Shown: one piece after another, positions 18,759 to 28,270 of the stretch
Numbering within the stretch: the stretch's first letter is position 1
How the letters are laid out: every line of letters begins with the position of its first letter
NCBI GenBank assembly: GCA_024639555.1
Contig: JAHEID010000004.1
Span: 1 to 39,892 of the forward strand
Direction: 5' to 3'
Length of the DNA stretch: 39,892 nucleotides
Source: Deltaproteobacteria bacterium
GTDB taxonomy: Bacteria > Desulfobacterota > Desulfobulbia > Desulfobulbales > BM004
The notes under the pieces: model-generated
Told to the model about the DNA's origin: nothing
Seen by the model: the letters and a program-made list of their open reading frames with translations, nothing else
Database searches by the model: none
Position numbers and translations under genes: made by a program

Positions 18759-19676
18759 TCAGCCTTCCGATCTTTTCTGCTTCAAGGCGTAGTTGGCTGC
18801 CTCCCAGCCTGCGACACACCCCTCTCCAACAGCTTTAGCCATCTGGTAGGGATGCCCGGCAATATCCCCAGCTGCATAGACTCCGGTTATATTGGTCTGT
18901 TGTTTTTTATTGCATTCAATATGGGTAAAGGTCTCTGAATCAAGCTGTACCTCGATTGATGTAGCCAGTTCCAGTGCTCCTTTTGCCCCCAACTCAATAA
19001 ATATGCCTTCCACTTCCAGGTGTGTTCCGTTTTCCAGCAAGACACCTTCCACACTGTTTTCACCCAGTATCTCTTCTACCCAGGTATCCCTGTGAACCGT
19101 TACTCCACTTTCCAAAAGTTTTTTGAGCAATTCCTCCGATACGGCAAGCTCCCTGGTAACCAGGTGGACTTCGGAGGCGTATCCAAGAAGGGTAAGGGCA
19201 CCATCCACCGCCGCACTTTCATTACCGACTACAATGACCTTGGCGTTCCGGTAGAAATTGGCATCACAATCCACGCAGTAGCTCACTCCTTTACCGGACA
19301 GTTCCTTCTCCCCTTTCACCTTCAGTTTTTTCCTGGAAGTGCCGGTGGCAAAAATCACGCTTCTTGATTTGATGTTTTTGCCGCTTTCCACTCGTACCGC
19401 AAAAGTTTGTGAAGCATGCTCGACATGCAGAACATCTTCAGGGGAATATTCAGCACCGAATCGTTGAATCTGGTCAATACCTACGGCAAGAAGTTCAGCG
19501 CCTTCCCGGACACCATTAACACAGAGGTAATTTTCTATATGGGCCCTATAGAGGCTGCTCCGTTCCGGTCTACCGAGAACAAGGACCGTTGCCCTTTTAC
19601 GCACTGCATTTATGGCAGCCTGCAAACCGGCAGGACCGGCGCCAATGATCACCACATCATATAATTCTTCGCCCAT
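18759..19676 (-). CDS. Thioredoxin reductase-like FAD-dependent oxidoreductase
   Basis: VVIIGAGPAGLQAAINA; redox YCVDCDANFY (CxxC); GVYAAGDIAGHPYQMAKAVGEG. Confidence 0.88.
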   Translation of the reverse strand: MGEELYDVVIIGAGPAGLQAAINAVRKRATVLVLGRPERSSLYRAHIENYLCVNGVREGAELLAVGIDQIQRFGAEYSPEDVLHVEHASQTFAVRVESGKNIKSRSVIFATGTSRKKLKVKGEKELSGKGVSYCVDCDANFYRNAKVIVVGNESAAVDGALTLLGYASEVHLVTRELAVSEELLKKLLESGVTVHRDTWVEEILGENSVEGVLLENGTHLEVEGIFIELGAKGALELATSIEVQLDSETFTHIECNKKQQTNITGVYAAGDIAGHPYQMAKAVGEGCVAGWEAANYALKQKRSEG

Positions 19677-19953
19677 TGTAATACCCCTGAGATTTATTAT
19701 TAATTTTGATGCCTGAAAAATTTCTCCGTTGGGTCAGCGCAGGAAACTACCTTGCCATGTAAATTCTTAAGATTTTTTTATCCTTATAAAAATAAACTTT
19801 TTATTTTTTTGCCTGACAATATCGACAGAGAAAAAAATATCGGCTATAGTAGCGTGCTTTTGCATTTGGCACCTCCAATCCTTGCCAATGATTGAGGGTG
19901 TTGGAATATGATCATCCTACAAGCACGGAAGTAGACTTTAATCATAAGGTATA

Positions 19954-19972
19954 TATTGGACAAGTTCCAATA
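19954..19972. promoter_or_regulatory. Perfect inverted repeat TATTGGA-CAAGT-TCCAATA upstream of the ketosynthase gene (candidate operator)
   Basis: 7-bp arms with 5-nt spacer, about 105 bp upstream of the 20078 start codon. Confidence 0.4.
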
Positions 19973-20077
19973 GCATAAAAATATATAAAACAATTCTCTG
20001 AAAAAAAACATACACCGCAAACTGACGCCGGAACATACGCTGCACATTATACCACCCGGCCTACTGTATTCATAAAC

Positions 20078-21331
20078 ATGCCGCAACTTTCAGAAAAACA
20101 ACGAATCGTTATAACCGGTGTTGGGCTGGCAGCTCCCAATGCCGATAATCTGCAGGATTATCGCAGCAGCCTCCTGGCAGGTAAGAGTGGTATTGACGAG
20201 ATTGAACTGCGTTATGTCGGCAAGGTACCGGCAGGCATATGTTCCTTCCCGGAGACGAAATACCGCAAGAAGAAGGAAAATAAACGTGGGACCAGGGCAG
20301 GTTGCCTGGGGGTGTATGCTGCCAATGAAGCCATGCAGGATGCCGGCCTTGCAGATTACCTGCACTACAGTCAAAACAGGACCGGTGTTTATATCGGCTT
20401 AACCGAACACGGCACGGTTGAAACAGAAAACGAAATTTATAATTTAAGCCAGTTTGCATTTAATACCGACTTCTGGAGTCATCACCATAATCCACGCACG
20501 GTACTGAACAACCCGGCCGGTGAAATCACCATGAACCTTGGCATAACCGGTCCGCATTACTCCATCGGCGGCGCCTGTGCTGCCGGCAATGCCGCTTTGA
20601 TCCAGGGGACGCAGATGCTTAAACTCGGCGAGGTCGACCTGGCTCTTGCCGGAGGCATCTCTGAAAGCACCGGTTCTTTCGGGATTTTTGCAAGTTTTAA
20701 GGCAGAAGGCGCTCTTGCCGTGCATAAGGATCCAACAAAGGCATGCAGACCCTTTGATACCGGGCGCAATGGCATCGTGGTCTCTGAAGGTGCTTGTGTT
20801 TTTGTCTTGGAAAGGCTCGATAAGGCCCTTGCCAGAAATGTGCGCATCTACGGCGAGCTTGTCGGTTATGCCATGAATTCGGATGCCAGGGATTTTGTGC
20901 TGCCCTATGGTCCGAGACAGGCTGAATGCATGCAGTTGGCCATAGAACGGGCCGGATTGACTCCTAAAGATATCGATATTATCAACACCCATGCAACAGG
21001 CACAAAGCAGGGCGATATTGAAGAATGCAACGCCATACACTCCCTTTTCAAGGACTGCCCCGATACTTATATAAACAATACCAAAAGCATCATTGGGCAT
21101 GCCATGGGTGCGGCAGGAGTCCTGGAACTGGCAGGAAACCTGCCGGCCTTTGCAGACAACCAGGTGCATCCAACGATTAACGTGGATACACTTGATCCGG
21201 CATGCGCCTTACAAAATCTCGTGGCCAATGAACCGAGGCAGCTTGCTACAGTCAATACCATACTGAACAATTCTTTTGGCATGGTTGGCATAAACTCGGT
21301 GGTTGTCGTCAGAAAAATGACCTCTGCCTGA
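20078..21331 (+). CDS. FabF-like beta-ketoacyl-ACP synthase
   Basis: Catalytic triad retained: GGACAAGN (Cys), NTHATGTKQGD (His), NTKSIIGHAMGAAG (Lys/His). Confidence 0.93.
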   Translation: MPQLSEKQRIVITGVGLAAPNADNLQDYRSSLLAGKSGIDEIELRYVGKVPAGICSFPETKYRKKKENKRGTRAGCLGVYAANEAMQDAGLADYLHYSQNRTGVYIGLTEHGTVETENEIYNLSQFAFNTDFWSHHHNPRTVLNNPAGEITMNLGITGPHYSIGGACAAGNAALIQGTQMLKLGEVDLALAGGISESTGSFGIFASFKAEGALAVHKDPTKACRPFDTGRNGIVVSEGACVFVLERLDKALARNVRIYGELVGYAMNSDARDFVLPYGPRQAECMQLAIERAGLTPKDIDIINTHATGTKQGDIEECNAIHSLFKDCPDTYINNTKSIIGHAMGAAGVLELAGNLPAFADNQVHPTINVDTLDPACALQNLVANEPRQLATVNTILNNSFGMVGINSVVVVRKMTSA

Positions 21332-21540
21332 TACATAAATCAGGAAAAACGGCTGAAATTAAGATTTTACTGAAAATTGTCGGCATCGCATAAAGCACGA
21401 TGCGGACAGGTAATGCTCACTTAACACATTGATATTATTAGGCCCTGTTTCTGACTGAGGGACTTTTTAAGAATTAATCAAGATTAAATTGAAAGAATAA
21501 TATTATTCATATATATTATATGATTTTAAGGAGATAATTA

Positions 21541-21792
21541 ATGACAATTGATGAAATAAAAAATGTGGTCCTGGAGATAATCCAGGATATAGATGACGAA
21601 GCTGATCTTGAGAACCTGAACCCAGGCGAAGCGTTGCGGGATCAGTTGGACCTTGATTCCATGGATTTTCTTGACATCGTCATGGAACTCCGTAAACGAT
21701 ACCAGATTCAAATCCCCGAGGCGGACTACCCCCAACTCGCCACCCTGGATAGTTGCGTCAACTATCTTATACCCCGCCTGAAAGCCGCTTAA
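21541..21792 (+). CDS. Acyl carrier protein
   Basis: 83 aa, helix plus DLDSMDFLDIVMEL phosphopantetheine-site motif; aaggag SD. Confidence 0.92.
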   Translation: MTIDEIKNVVLEIIQDIDDEADLENLNPGEALRDQLDLDSMDFLDIVMELRKRYQIQIPEADYPQLATLDSCVNYLIPRLKAA

Positions 21793-21801
21793 TAATGCAC
21801 G

Positions 21802-23223
21802 GTGAGAGAATATCCCCTATTGATCATTGGCGGCGGCCTGTCAGGATTGGCCGCCGGTATCCGCTTCGCCCGTTTTGGTCAGAAAGTACTCATCCTGGAA
21901 AAACACTCTAAAGCAGGTGGCCTCAACTCCTACTATTATCGCAAGGGCAGACTGCTTGAAACCGGCCTGCACGCCATTACTAACTATGCCCCGCCTGAAG
22001 ACAAACATGCACCCCTGAACCGCTTGCTGCGACAGTTAAAAATTCCGCGGCGAACCTTAAAGCTTCGGCAACAGCATACTTCTGAAATACTCTTCCCGGG
22101 GAGAGCAAACCTCTGTTTTTCAAATGACTTCAGTTTGCTGCAGTCGCAGGTTGCTAAACGTTTTCCCGATTCAGTCAAGCAGTTTGAAAAAATGCTGACA
22201 GGGATTGATGCATACGATGCTTTCACCCCGCGCCCCAAAGTCTCGGCCCGAAAATTTGTTTCAACCTTTCTGCAAGACCAACTGCTCGTGGAAATGATTT
22301 TCTGCCCTTTGATGTTTTATGGCGGCAGCGATGAGGATGATATGGACCTCAGCCAGTTTGTCATTCTCTTTCGCTCCATATTCCAGGAGGGATTCTTCAG
22401 ACCTGAAGGAACGATCAAGGATCTGCTTGGTCTTCTCCTGCAGCAATATCAGGATTTTGGCGGCGAAATAGAATTTTCCTCCGGCGTTAAGGAAATTCTT
22501 GCAGTAAATAACAGAATCTCAGGAATTCGGACCTATGCAGGTGAAGAGATCAGCTGTGATTATCTTATATCAACGGCAGGTTTGCCGGAAACAAGAAGAC
22601 TTTTCACAGTTCCAGAAGCAGCTGCAACATTCTCAGAGCTGCCCGAGGACAAAACTTCAGGCCGATTAAGTTTCCTGGAATCGATCTACCTTTTTAACAA
22701 ATCCGCCCGTAATCAACTTCCTCAAGACCGTACTATCATATTTTATAACCTGTCTGGGAAATTCTCATACAGACGTCCTGATGATGCCGTAGATCTCAAC
22801 AGCGGCGTCATCTGTTTTCCCGATAACTTTGAGGGAAGCCGGCAAGACGATATCATTCCGTTGCGGGTCACCCATCTTGCAAATTATGAAAAATGGCTCC
22901 ATGCTTACGATGATGCCGACAAATCACGTTATACAGCCATGAAAACAGACTGGACTGAACGCTCCAGGGAAGTTGTCGGCAAAATTATTGGGAATTGTAG
23001 TGAAAACATTGTATATGAAGACTCTTTTACACCTGTGACTATTGAACGGTTTACTTCCCGGACACAGGGCGCGGTTTACGGCAGTTCGGAAAAAATAAAG
23101 GACGGCACAACAAACTTTGAGAACCTTTACATAGCCGGAACCGATCAGGGATACCTGGGGATAGTTGGAGCCTTGCTCAGCGGTGTTACAATGGTCAACC
23201 AGCACATCTTCAACAGGATGTAA
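21802..23223 (+). CDS. CrtI/phytoene desaturase-like NAD(P)/FAD-dependent oxidoreductase (1)
   Basis: GTG start; LLIIGGGLSGLAAGIRFARFGQKVLILEKHSKAGGLNSYYYRKGRLLETGLHAI; C-terminal NLYIAGTDQGYLGIVGALLSGVTM. Confidence 0.88.
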   Translation: MREYPLLIIGGGLSGLAAGIRFARFGQKVLILEKHSKAGGLNSYYYRKGRLLETGLHAITNYAPPEDKHAPLNRLLRQLKIPRRTLKLRQQHTSEILFPGRANLCFSNDFSLLQSQVAKRFPDSVKQFEKMLTGIDAYDAFTPRPKVSARKFVSTFLQDQLLVEMIFCPLMFYGGSDEDDMDLSQFVILFRSIFQEGFFRPEGTIKDLLGLLLQQYQDFGGEIEFSSGVKEILAVNNRISGIRTYAGEEISCDYLISTAGLPETRRLFTVPEAAATFSELPEDKTSGRLSFLESIYLFNKSARNQLPQDRTIIFYNLSGKFSYRRPDDAVDLNSGVICFPDNFEGSRQDDIIPLRVTHLANYEKWLHAYDDADKSRYTAMKTDWTERSREVVGKIIGNCSENIVYEDSFTPVTIERFTSRTQGAVYGSSEKIKDGTTNFENLYIAGTDQGYLGIVGALLSGVTMVNQHIFNRM

Positions 23224-23255
23224 TCGTACCTTTATAAACATTTCATTAATTCGAT

Positions 23256-24665
23256 ATGCTGCATAATTCAATCAAGGGAGCAAATGGGCGCTACGATGTT
23301 GTGGTAATCGGCTCAGGTCTTGGCGGTCTTACTTCTGCAAACCGTCTGGCCAGAAGCGGCCACACCGTCCTTCTGCTTGAGCATCACCATCAGCTTGGCG
23401 GTCTGGCCACGTGGTTTAAACGCAAGGGACACATCTTTGATGTTTCACTGCACGGTTTCCCCCACGGCATGGTGAAAACCTGTCGTAAATACTGGAACCG
23501 TGAGATCATGGAATCCATTGTCCAGCTTAAAAAAATCGTTTTTGACAATCCCCAGTTTTCCCTTACCACGACATTTGACCGGCAGGACTTTACCTCCATC
23601 CTTATAAATAAGTTCAAAATATCGCAGGCAACAATAAATGATTTTTTTAACACTGTTGCCTCCATGAATTTCTACGACGATCAGAGCATGTCAACCCGTG
23701 AGCTCTTTGAAAAATTTTTTCCCGGCCGCGATGATGTCCATCGGCTGCTCATGGAACCAATAACCTATGCCAACGGTTCCACCCTTGATGACCCTGCTAT
23801 TACCTACGGTATAGTTTTTTCAAATTTCATGAATAAGGGGGTCTTTACCTTCAAGGGAGGAACTGACCACCTTATAGGTATGATGGCAGAAGAACTGGTC
23901 AAAAACGGAGTGACCATCTGCAAGAATTCCAAAGTGGATAGGATTGTCATTGAGAATGGCAAGGTACAGGGTGTCCTGGTAGGCGAGCGTTTCATAGAAG
24001 CGGACAGCGTGGTGTCAAACAGCGGTATTCTCAATACAATCTATGACCTGACAGGCAAAGACGCCTTTCCGGCTGAATTCCTGGGCAAAGTAAAGACAGT
24101 TCGGGTCAATACCTCAAGCTGCCAGGTCTACATTGGCATAAAAAAAGAAGAAACGATTGACGACATCGGCGACCTGCTTTTTGTTTCCTCTGCAGAGCAA
24201 TTTACCTCCGATGAACTGCTGGATATGCATACCAGAAGCAGAACCTTCTCACTCTACTACCCAAAAACCAGGCCTGGCCATAACCGCTTTACAGTGGTTG
24301 CCTCAATGAACGGCAGATTTGACGACTGGGACAGGCTCAATGAAAATACGTATGAAGCTGAGAAACAAGCCATGATCAAAAGGACCCTGGTAGACCTGGA
24401 ACGCTATATTCCAGGTGTTCGACAAAAAATTGACTGGCTTGAGGCCGCAACCCCGAAAACCATTCAGCGCTATACTCTGCACACCAAGGGAACTTCTTTC
24501 GGAACAAAATTTGAAGGGTTGGATATTTCCCGCTCCATTTTTAAGGCGGTACCGGGTCTATTTCATGTGGGTTCTGTGGGAATTATCATGTCCGGCTGGC
24601 TGGGGGCCATTAATTATGGAGTTATTGTGGCAAATGATGTTGATGGATACATACGTGGCTTGTAA
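23256..24665 (+). CDS. CrtI/phytoene desaturase-like NAD(P)/FAD-dependent oxidoreductase (2)
   Basis: VVVIGSGLGGLTSANRLARSGHTVLLLEHHHQLGGLATWFKRKGHIFDVSLHG; C-terminal GLFHVGSVGIIMSGWLGAINYGVIVANDV. Confidence 0.88.
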   Translation: MLHNSIKGANGRYDVVVIGSGLGGLTSANRLARSGHTVLLLEHHHQLGGLATWFKRKGHIFDVSLHGFPHGMVKTCRKYWNREIMESIVQLKKIVFDNPQFSLTTTFDRQDFTSILINKFKISQATINDFFNTVASMNFYDDQSMSTRELFEKFFPGRDDVHRLLMEPITYANGSTLDDPAITYGIVFSNFMNKGVFTFKGGTDHLIGMMAEELVKNGVTICKNSKVDRIVIENGKVQGVLVGERFIEADSVVSNSGILNTIYDLTGKDAFPAEFLGKVKTVRVNTSSCQVYIGIKKEETIDDIGDLLFVSSAEQFTSDELLDMHTRSRTFSLYYPKTRPGHNRFTVVASMNGRFDDWDRLNENTYEAEKQAMIKRTLVDLERYIPGVRQKIDWLEAATPKTIQRYTLHTKGTSFGTKFEGLDISRSIFKAVPGLFHVGSVGIIMSGWLGAINYGVIVANDVDGYIRGL

Positions 24666-24757
24666 TTATTTCTATGATATATTCCCTGATGTAAGATCAG
24701 TTTTCGCGTCTTGCTATTTATTTAAACTCAAAAATACAATGATTCCAGGAAACCTAT

Positions 24758-25510
24758 ATGACTGACTTTCATGGAAGAAAAGCTGTAATTTCCGGCGCGA
24801 CAAAAGGTATCGGAAAAACTATTGCCAAAGCTTTCCTTGAAACCGGCGCCACGGTAATCGGCGTTTATGGTTCCGACCGCAATGCAGCCGACGCATTCAT
24901 GCTGGAATGGGAGGCAGATGCTTCCTACCGGGAAAACAGGCTTTTTTTATTTCCCTGTGATGTATCTGACGAATCCGCAGTGCTGGCGTTCTTTGCAGAA
25001 GTCGAAGAAAAATTCGATATAATTGACATCCTGGTAAATAATGCCGGTATCCGGAGAGATGCAGTCCTTGCCATGATGCATTCCGCTGACTGGCACCGGG
25101 TTATCGAAGTCAACCTGACAGGAACATTCAATATGTCAAAACAGGCGGTACTGCTCATGATGAAGCAGAAATATGGCAGAATAATTCATATCACTTCACC
25201 CATGGCCCATATGGGCTTTGAAGGACAGGCCAACTATGCTGCTTCCAAAGCCGGCCAGATCGGCATGATGCGCTCCCTGTGCAAAGAAACAGCAAAACGC
25301 AGGATTACAGTCAACTGCGTTTCACCCGGCTTTATCGACACCGAGTTGCTTGAAGGGCTCTCTGCAGAGCAATTGGACAAATACAAAAAGATGGTACCCA
25401 TGAAACGGTTCGGCAAGACGGAGGAAGTTGCTGCTGCCGTGCTTTTTCTGGCTGGGGAGCAGGCATCATATATCAGCGGTGCAGTCCTGGAGGTCACAGG
25501 TGGGCTTTAA
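24758..25510 (+). CDS. 3-oxoacyl-ACP reductase (FabG-like SDR)
   Basis: SGATKGIGKTIAKAF; LVNNAGIRRDAVLAMM; GQANYAASKAGQIGMMRSL (YxxxK); PGFIDTELL. Confidence 0.93.
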   Translation: MTDFHGRKAVISGATKGIGKTIAKAFLETGATVIGVYGSDRNAADAFMLEWEADASYRENRLFLFPCDVSDESAVLAFFAEVEEKFDIIDILVNNAGIRRDAVLAMMHSADWHRVIEVNLTGTFNMSKQAVLLMMKQKYGRIIHITSPMAHMGFEGQANYAASKAGQIGMMRSLCKETAKRRITVNCVSPGFIDTELLEGLSAEQLDKYKKMVPMKRFGKTEEVAAAVLFLAGEQASYISGAVLEVTGGL

Positions 25511-25949
25511 TCGCGAGATTTACGAGGCAATCCCGCACCGGCCTCCTTTTCTCTGGATTGATTCGATTATATCGTTCGATACAGGGACAATTGTTACGGA
25601 AAAATTCATTTCACCGGACCTTGATTTTTTTAAAGGCCATTATCCGGATTATCCCATAATGCCCGGAGTTCTTCTCTGCGAAGCTGTTTTTCAGACTGGT
25701 GCCCTGTTCATGGCCAAATTGCTGCAGGAAGCCGGACACACCCAAGGGAGCGGGGGAAAAACTCCTGTACTTACCAGAATAAAGGCGGCAAAGTTCAAAA
25801 GAGAAGTGAAACCCGGCGATACGATCAGGATGCATGTTAGCCTTGATGAAAACATCGGCAACGCCTGGTTTTTTAAAGGCAAGGTACTTATTGGCAGCAA
25901 GACGGCTGTAAAAGTGGATTTCGGTTGCACCATAACCGATATGAATTGA
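25500..25949 (+). CDS. 3-hydroxyacyl-ACP dehydratase (FabZ-like hotdog)
   Basis: Start reassigned to GTG at 25500, overlapping fabG by 11 nt; IPHRPPFLWIDSI...FFKGHYPDYPIMPGVLLCEAVFQTGA keeps catalytic His and Glu. Confidence 0.9.
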   Translation: MGFNREIYEAIPHRPPFLWIDSIISFDTGTIVTEKFISPDLDFFKGHYPDYPIMPGVLLCEAVFQTGALFMAKLLQEAGHTQGSGGKTPVLTRIKAAKFKREVKPGDTIRMHVSLDENIGNAWFFKGKVLIGSKTAVKVDFGCTITDMN

Positions 25950-26195
25950 AGGGCAGGCAGCATATGCAATTTGACAATATCCAGTCATGTAATACAGGCG
26001 TATGCTTCGTGACCTACCGGTGTAGGACGATTTCAAATAAAACACACTCTTTCCCCCGCTTATTGACATGTACCATAAAAGCTATATAGTATTGTCCGTC
26101 TTGCAATATCGCAAAAGCTCTACATGAAAGCGACATCCCTTTTGTCCTGCAATGACAACTAACTTACTAATACGTTTTAGAAAGGAAATATATTC

Positions 26196-26894
26196 GTGCA
26201 AAATTTAAGCATTTTCCAAATGATTATTGATGCAGGTCCGATGGTGAAGTTTGTTATGCTTCTCCTCCTTGTTTTTTCGCTGGTTTCATGGACCATAATA
26301 ATTATGAAACATCTATCGTATAAAAAGGCCCGGTCTGAAAGTGAATTCTTCCTTGACGTCTTCTGGAAGAGCAAGAACCTTGCCGATGCCTATAAAGCTG
26401 CCAAGGAAATACCGGACAGTCCTGCAGCTTCAATCTTCATCCTCGGATTTAATGAACTGCAGAAACTTGGCCGCAGCCGGGTGTCAAAAAAGAGTTCCGA
26501 CAACACCCTTGAGATGCAGCTGGCCAGCATGGATAACCTGAAAAGAGCGCTACGCAAAGCGGAAAGCAAACAAATGACCCGCCTGGGCATGTATTTATCC
26601 TTCCTGGCAACCACCGGAAGCGCCGCACCTTTCATAGGTCTTTTCGGTACGGTCTGGGGAATTATGACATCATTCCAGGAGATCGGCATGCGCGGCTCTG
26701 CCTCACTTGCCGTGGTCGCCCCAGGTATTTCCGAGGCGCTCGTTGCCACAGCAGCCGGGCTTGCCGTCGCGATTCCATCGGTTATCTTTTATAACTATTA
26801 TTCCAATAAGCTCTCTAGCCTGGAAAATGATATGCAGGGCTTTTCTGCCGATTTTCTGAACCTGGTGGAAAGGGACCTGTTGTCCAAAGCATAA
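26196..26894 (+). CDS. tolQ: TolQ/ExbB-family proton channel
   Basis: GMYLSFLATTGSAAPFIGLFGTVWGIMTSFQEIG...VAPGISEALVATAAGLAVAIPSVIFYN. Confidence 0.93.
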   Translation: MQNLSIFQMIIDAGPMVKFVMLLLLVFSLVSWTIIIMKHLSYKKARSESEFFLDVFWKSKNLADAYKAAKEIPDSPAASIFILGFNELQKLGRSRVSKKSSDNTLEMQLASMDNLKRALRKAESKQMTRLGMYLSFLATTGSAAPFIGLFGTVWGIMTSFQEIGMRGSASLAVVAPGISEALVATAAGLAVAIPSVIFYNYYSNKLSSLENDMQGFSADFLNLVERDLLSKA

Positions 26895-26915
26895 TTTTTT
26901 TGAGGATTGAAAGCC

Positions 26916-27338
26916 ATGGCATTCGGTAGTACCAACGGCTCAAAAAGACTGGTTTCCGAGATCAACGTAACTCCGCTTGTTGATGTGATGCTCGTGCTTC
27001 TCATTATTTTCATGGTAACCGCCCCCATGATGACCCAGGGAGTCGATGTAGACCTCCCTGAGACGACTGCAAAACCCTTACGGCAGAAGGAAGATCCGCT
27101 CATTGTCACCATCAAGAAAGATGGCCAGATATATTTTAACAAAATCAAGCTGGATCAGACCCTGCTTAAACAGCAGTTGAGCGCCCTGTCAAGGGCTGAG
27201 CATGAAAAAGCCATATTTTTGAAAGCAGACAAGTTGGTGCCTTACGGTCTTGTTGTCTCGGTCATGGCGGATATCAAGGATTCCGGTTTTGACAAACTTG
27301 GGATGATAACCCAGCCGGCTGATGACAAGAAGCCATGA
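26916..27338 (+). CDS. tolR: TolR/ExbD-family protein
   Basis: SEINVTPLVDVMLVLLIIFMVTAPMMTQGVDVDLPET; ATG at 26916 preferred over track TTG at 26907. Confidence 0.92.
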   Translation: MAFGSTNGSKRLVSEINVTPLVDVMLVLLIIFMVTAPMMTQGVDVDLPETTAKPLRQKEDPLIVTIKKDGQIYFNKIKLDQTLLKQQLSALSRAEHEKAIFLKADKLVPYGLVVSVMADIKDSGFDKLGMITQPADDKKP

Positions 27339-28249
27339 AACTTCTTGGTTCTAACGGCTTAACAACTCCACTCAGCATGTTATCCACCGATTGGCGTAAA
27401 CCTTTTAATATATCCATTGGCCTGCATGTTATAGTCATGGCCCTTGCCATGCTGGCGCCGAGCCTCTTCGACCGGCAGCCAAGACTGCCGGAAATATATA
27501 CAGTAAACCTGTTCACCGCTACTGAGGTAGCAGAACCCGAAGCGCGGGCTTCTGCAAAGCCTGCGGCCAGACAACTGGAACCGGAGACAAAAAAACCGGC
27601 TGTCTCCATTCAACCTTCAAAACCTGAGGTTGCACCCCCTGTTAAGACCTCAATTGCCAAACCGGTTTCCCTGCAACCACTCAAGGAAAAGGTCAAGCTC
27701 GGCAAGACCAAGGAAGAGGAAGAACTGGATAAGGCAAAATTGTCTCGGGTCCGACAACGACTCAAAGCAAGTGCCGCGCAAAAAGAAACCAGGGAAGCGG
27801 CAGATGAGGCCGCAAAAGATGCTGTCAGCAAACTGGCCGATGCCCTCAAGACAAGTCCCGCAATAACAACAGGGACCGCTGCAAAAGCAGCCGGCCCATC
27901 TACTACTACACAATCAGCGGGAATCTCAGGCCCCAGGGGAACCGGCATCGAACCTGATTTTTACATGAAACAGTACCTATCAACCGTTTACCAAAAAATT
28001 CATGAACATTGGGTCTTGCCAGACTTGCAAAATTGGGATAATTCTCTTGAAGCCGTATTGGTTATCACCATCAGGAGAGACGGGGTCGTTACAAACAATT
28101 TCTTTGAAAGAAAATCTGACAACATCTATTTTAACCAGTTTGTTTTAAAAGCGCTAAAAGATGCTTCACCGCTGCCCCCATTTCCCAACCAATTAAAAGA
28201 AAACACCTTGGAGATAGGTTTGCGATTCAAACCAGGTGAGCTCTATTAA
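27335..28249 (+). CDS. tolA: TolA/TonB-family energy transducer
   Basis: ATGA overlap with tolR; TM helix, charged Ala/Lys-rich middle, C-terminal TonB-like YLSTVYQKIHEHWVLPDL...LEIGLRFKPGELY. Confidence 0.85.
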   Translation: MKLLGSNGLTTPLSMLSTDWRKPFNISIGLHVIVMALAMLAPSLFDRQPRLPEIYTVNLFTATEVAEPEARASAKPAARQLEPETKKPAVSIQPSKPEVAPPVKTSIAKPVSLQPLKEKVKLGKTKEEEELDKAKLSRVRQRLKASAAQKETREAADEAAKDAVSKLADALKTSPAITTGTAAKAAGPSTTTQSAGISGPRGTGIEPDFYMKQYLSTVYQKIHEHWVLPDLQNWDNSLEAVLVITIRRDGVVTNNFFERKSDNIYFNQFVLKALKDASPLPPFPNQLKENTLEIGLRFKPGELY

Positions 28250-28270
28250 CCCTTTTTCTGCTGAAACGTT

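Noticed and set aside
19844-20086. 80-aa Cys/Phe-rich minus-strand ORF upstream of the ketosynthase
   Set aside because: No good ribosome site or family resemblance; overlaps the ketosynthase start and likely promoter.
20444-21169. 241-aa minus-strand ORF inside the ketosynthase gene
   Set aside because: Antisense shadow of a well-supported coding gene; no recognisable domain.
21332-21540. Terminator between ketosynthase and ACP genes (ggccctgtttctgactgagggacttttt)
   Set aside because: Only about 4 contiguous base pairs before a mismatch; not strong enough to call.
20078-25949. Carotenoid biosynthesis operon
   Set aside because: CrtI-like genes are present but no phytoene synthase or prenyl-diphosphate synthase; neighbours are all type II fatty-acid enzymes.
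20078-25949. Classical aryl polyene cluster
   Set aside because: Lacks the paired KS/CLF, ammonia-lyase, acyltransferase and exporter genes usual in such clusters.
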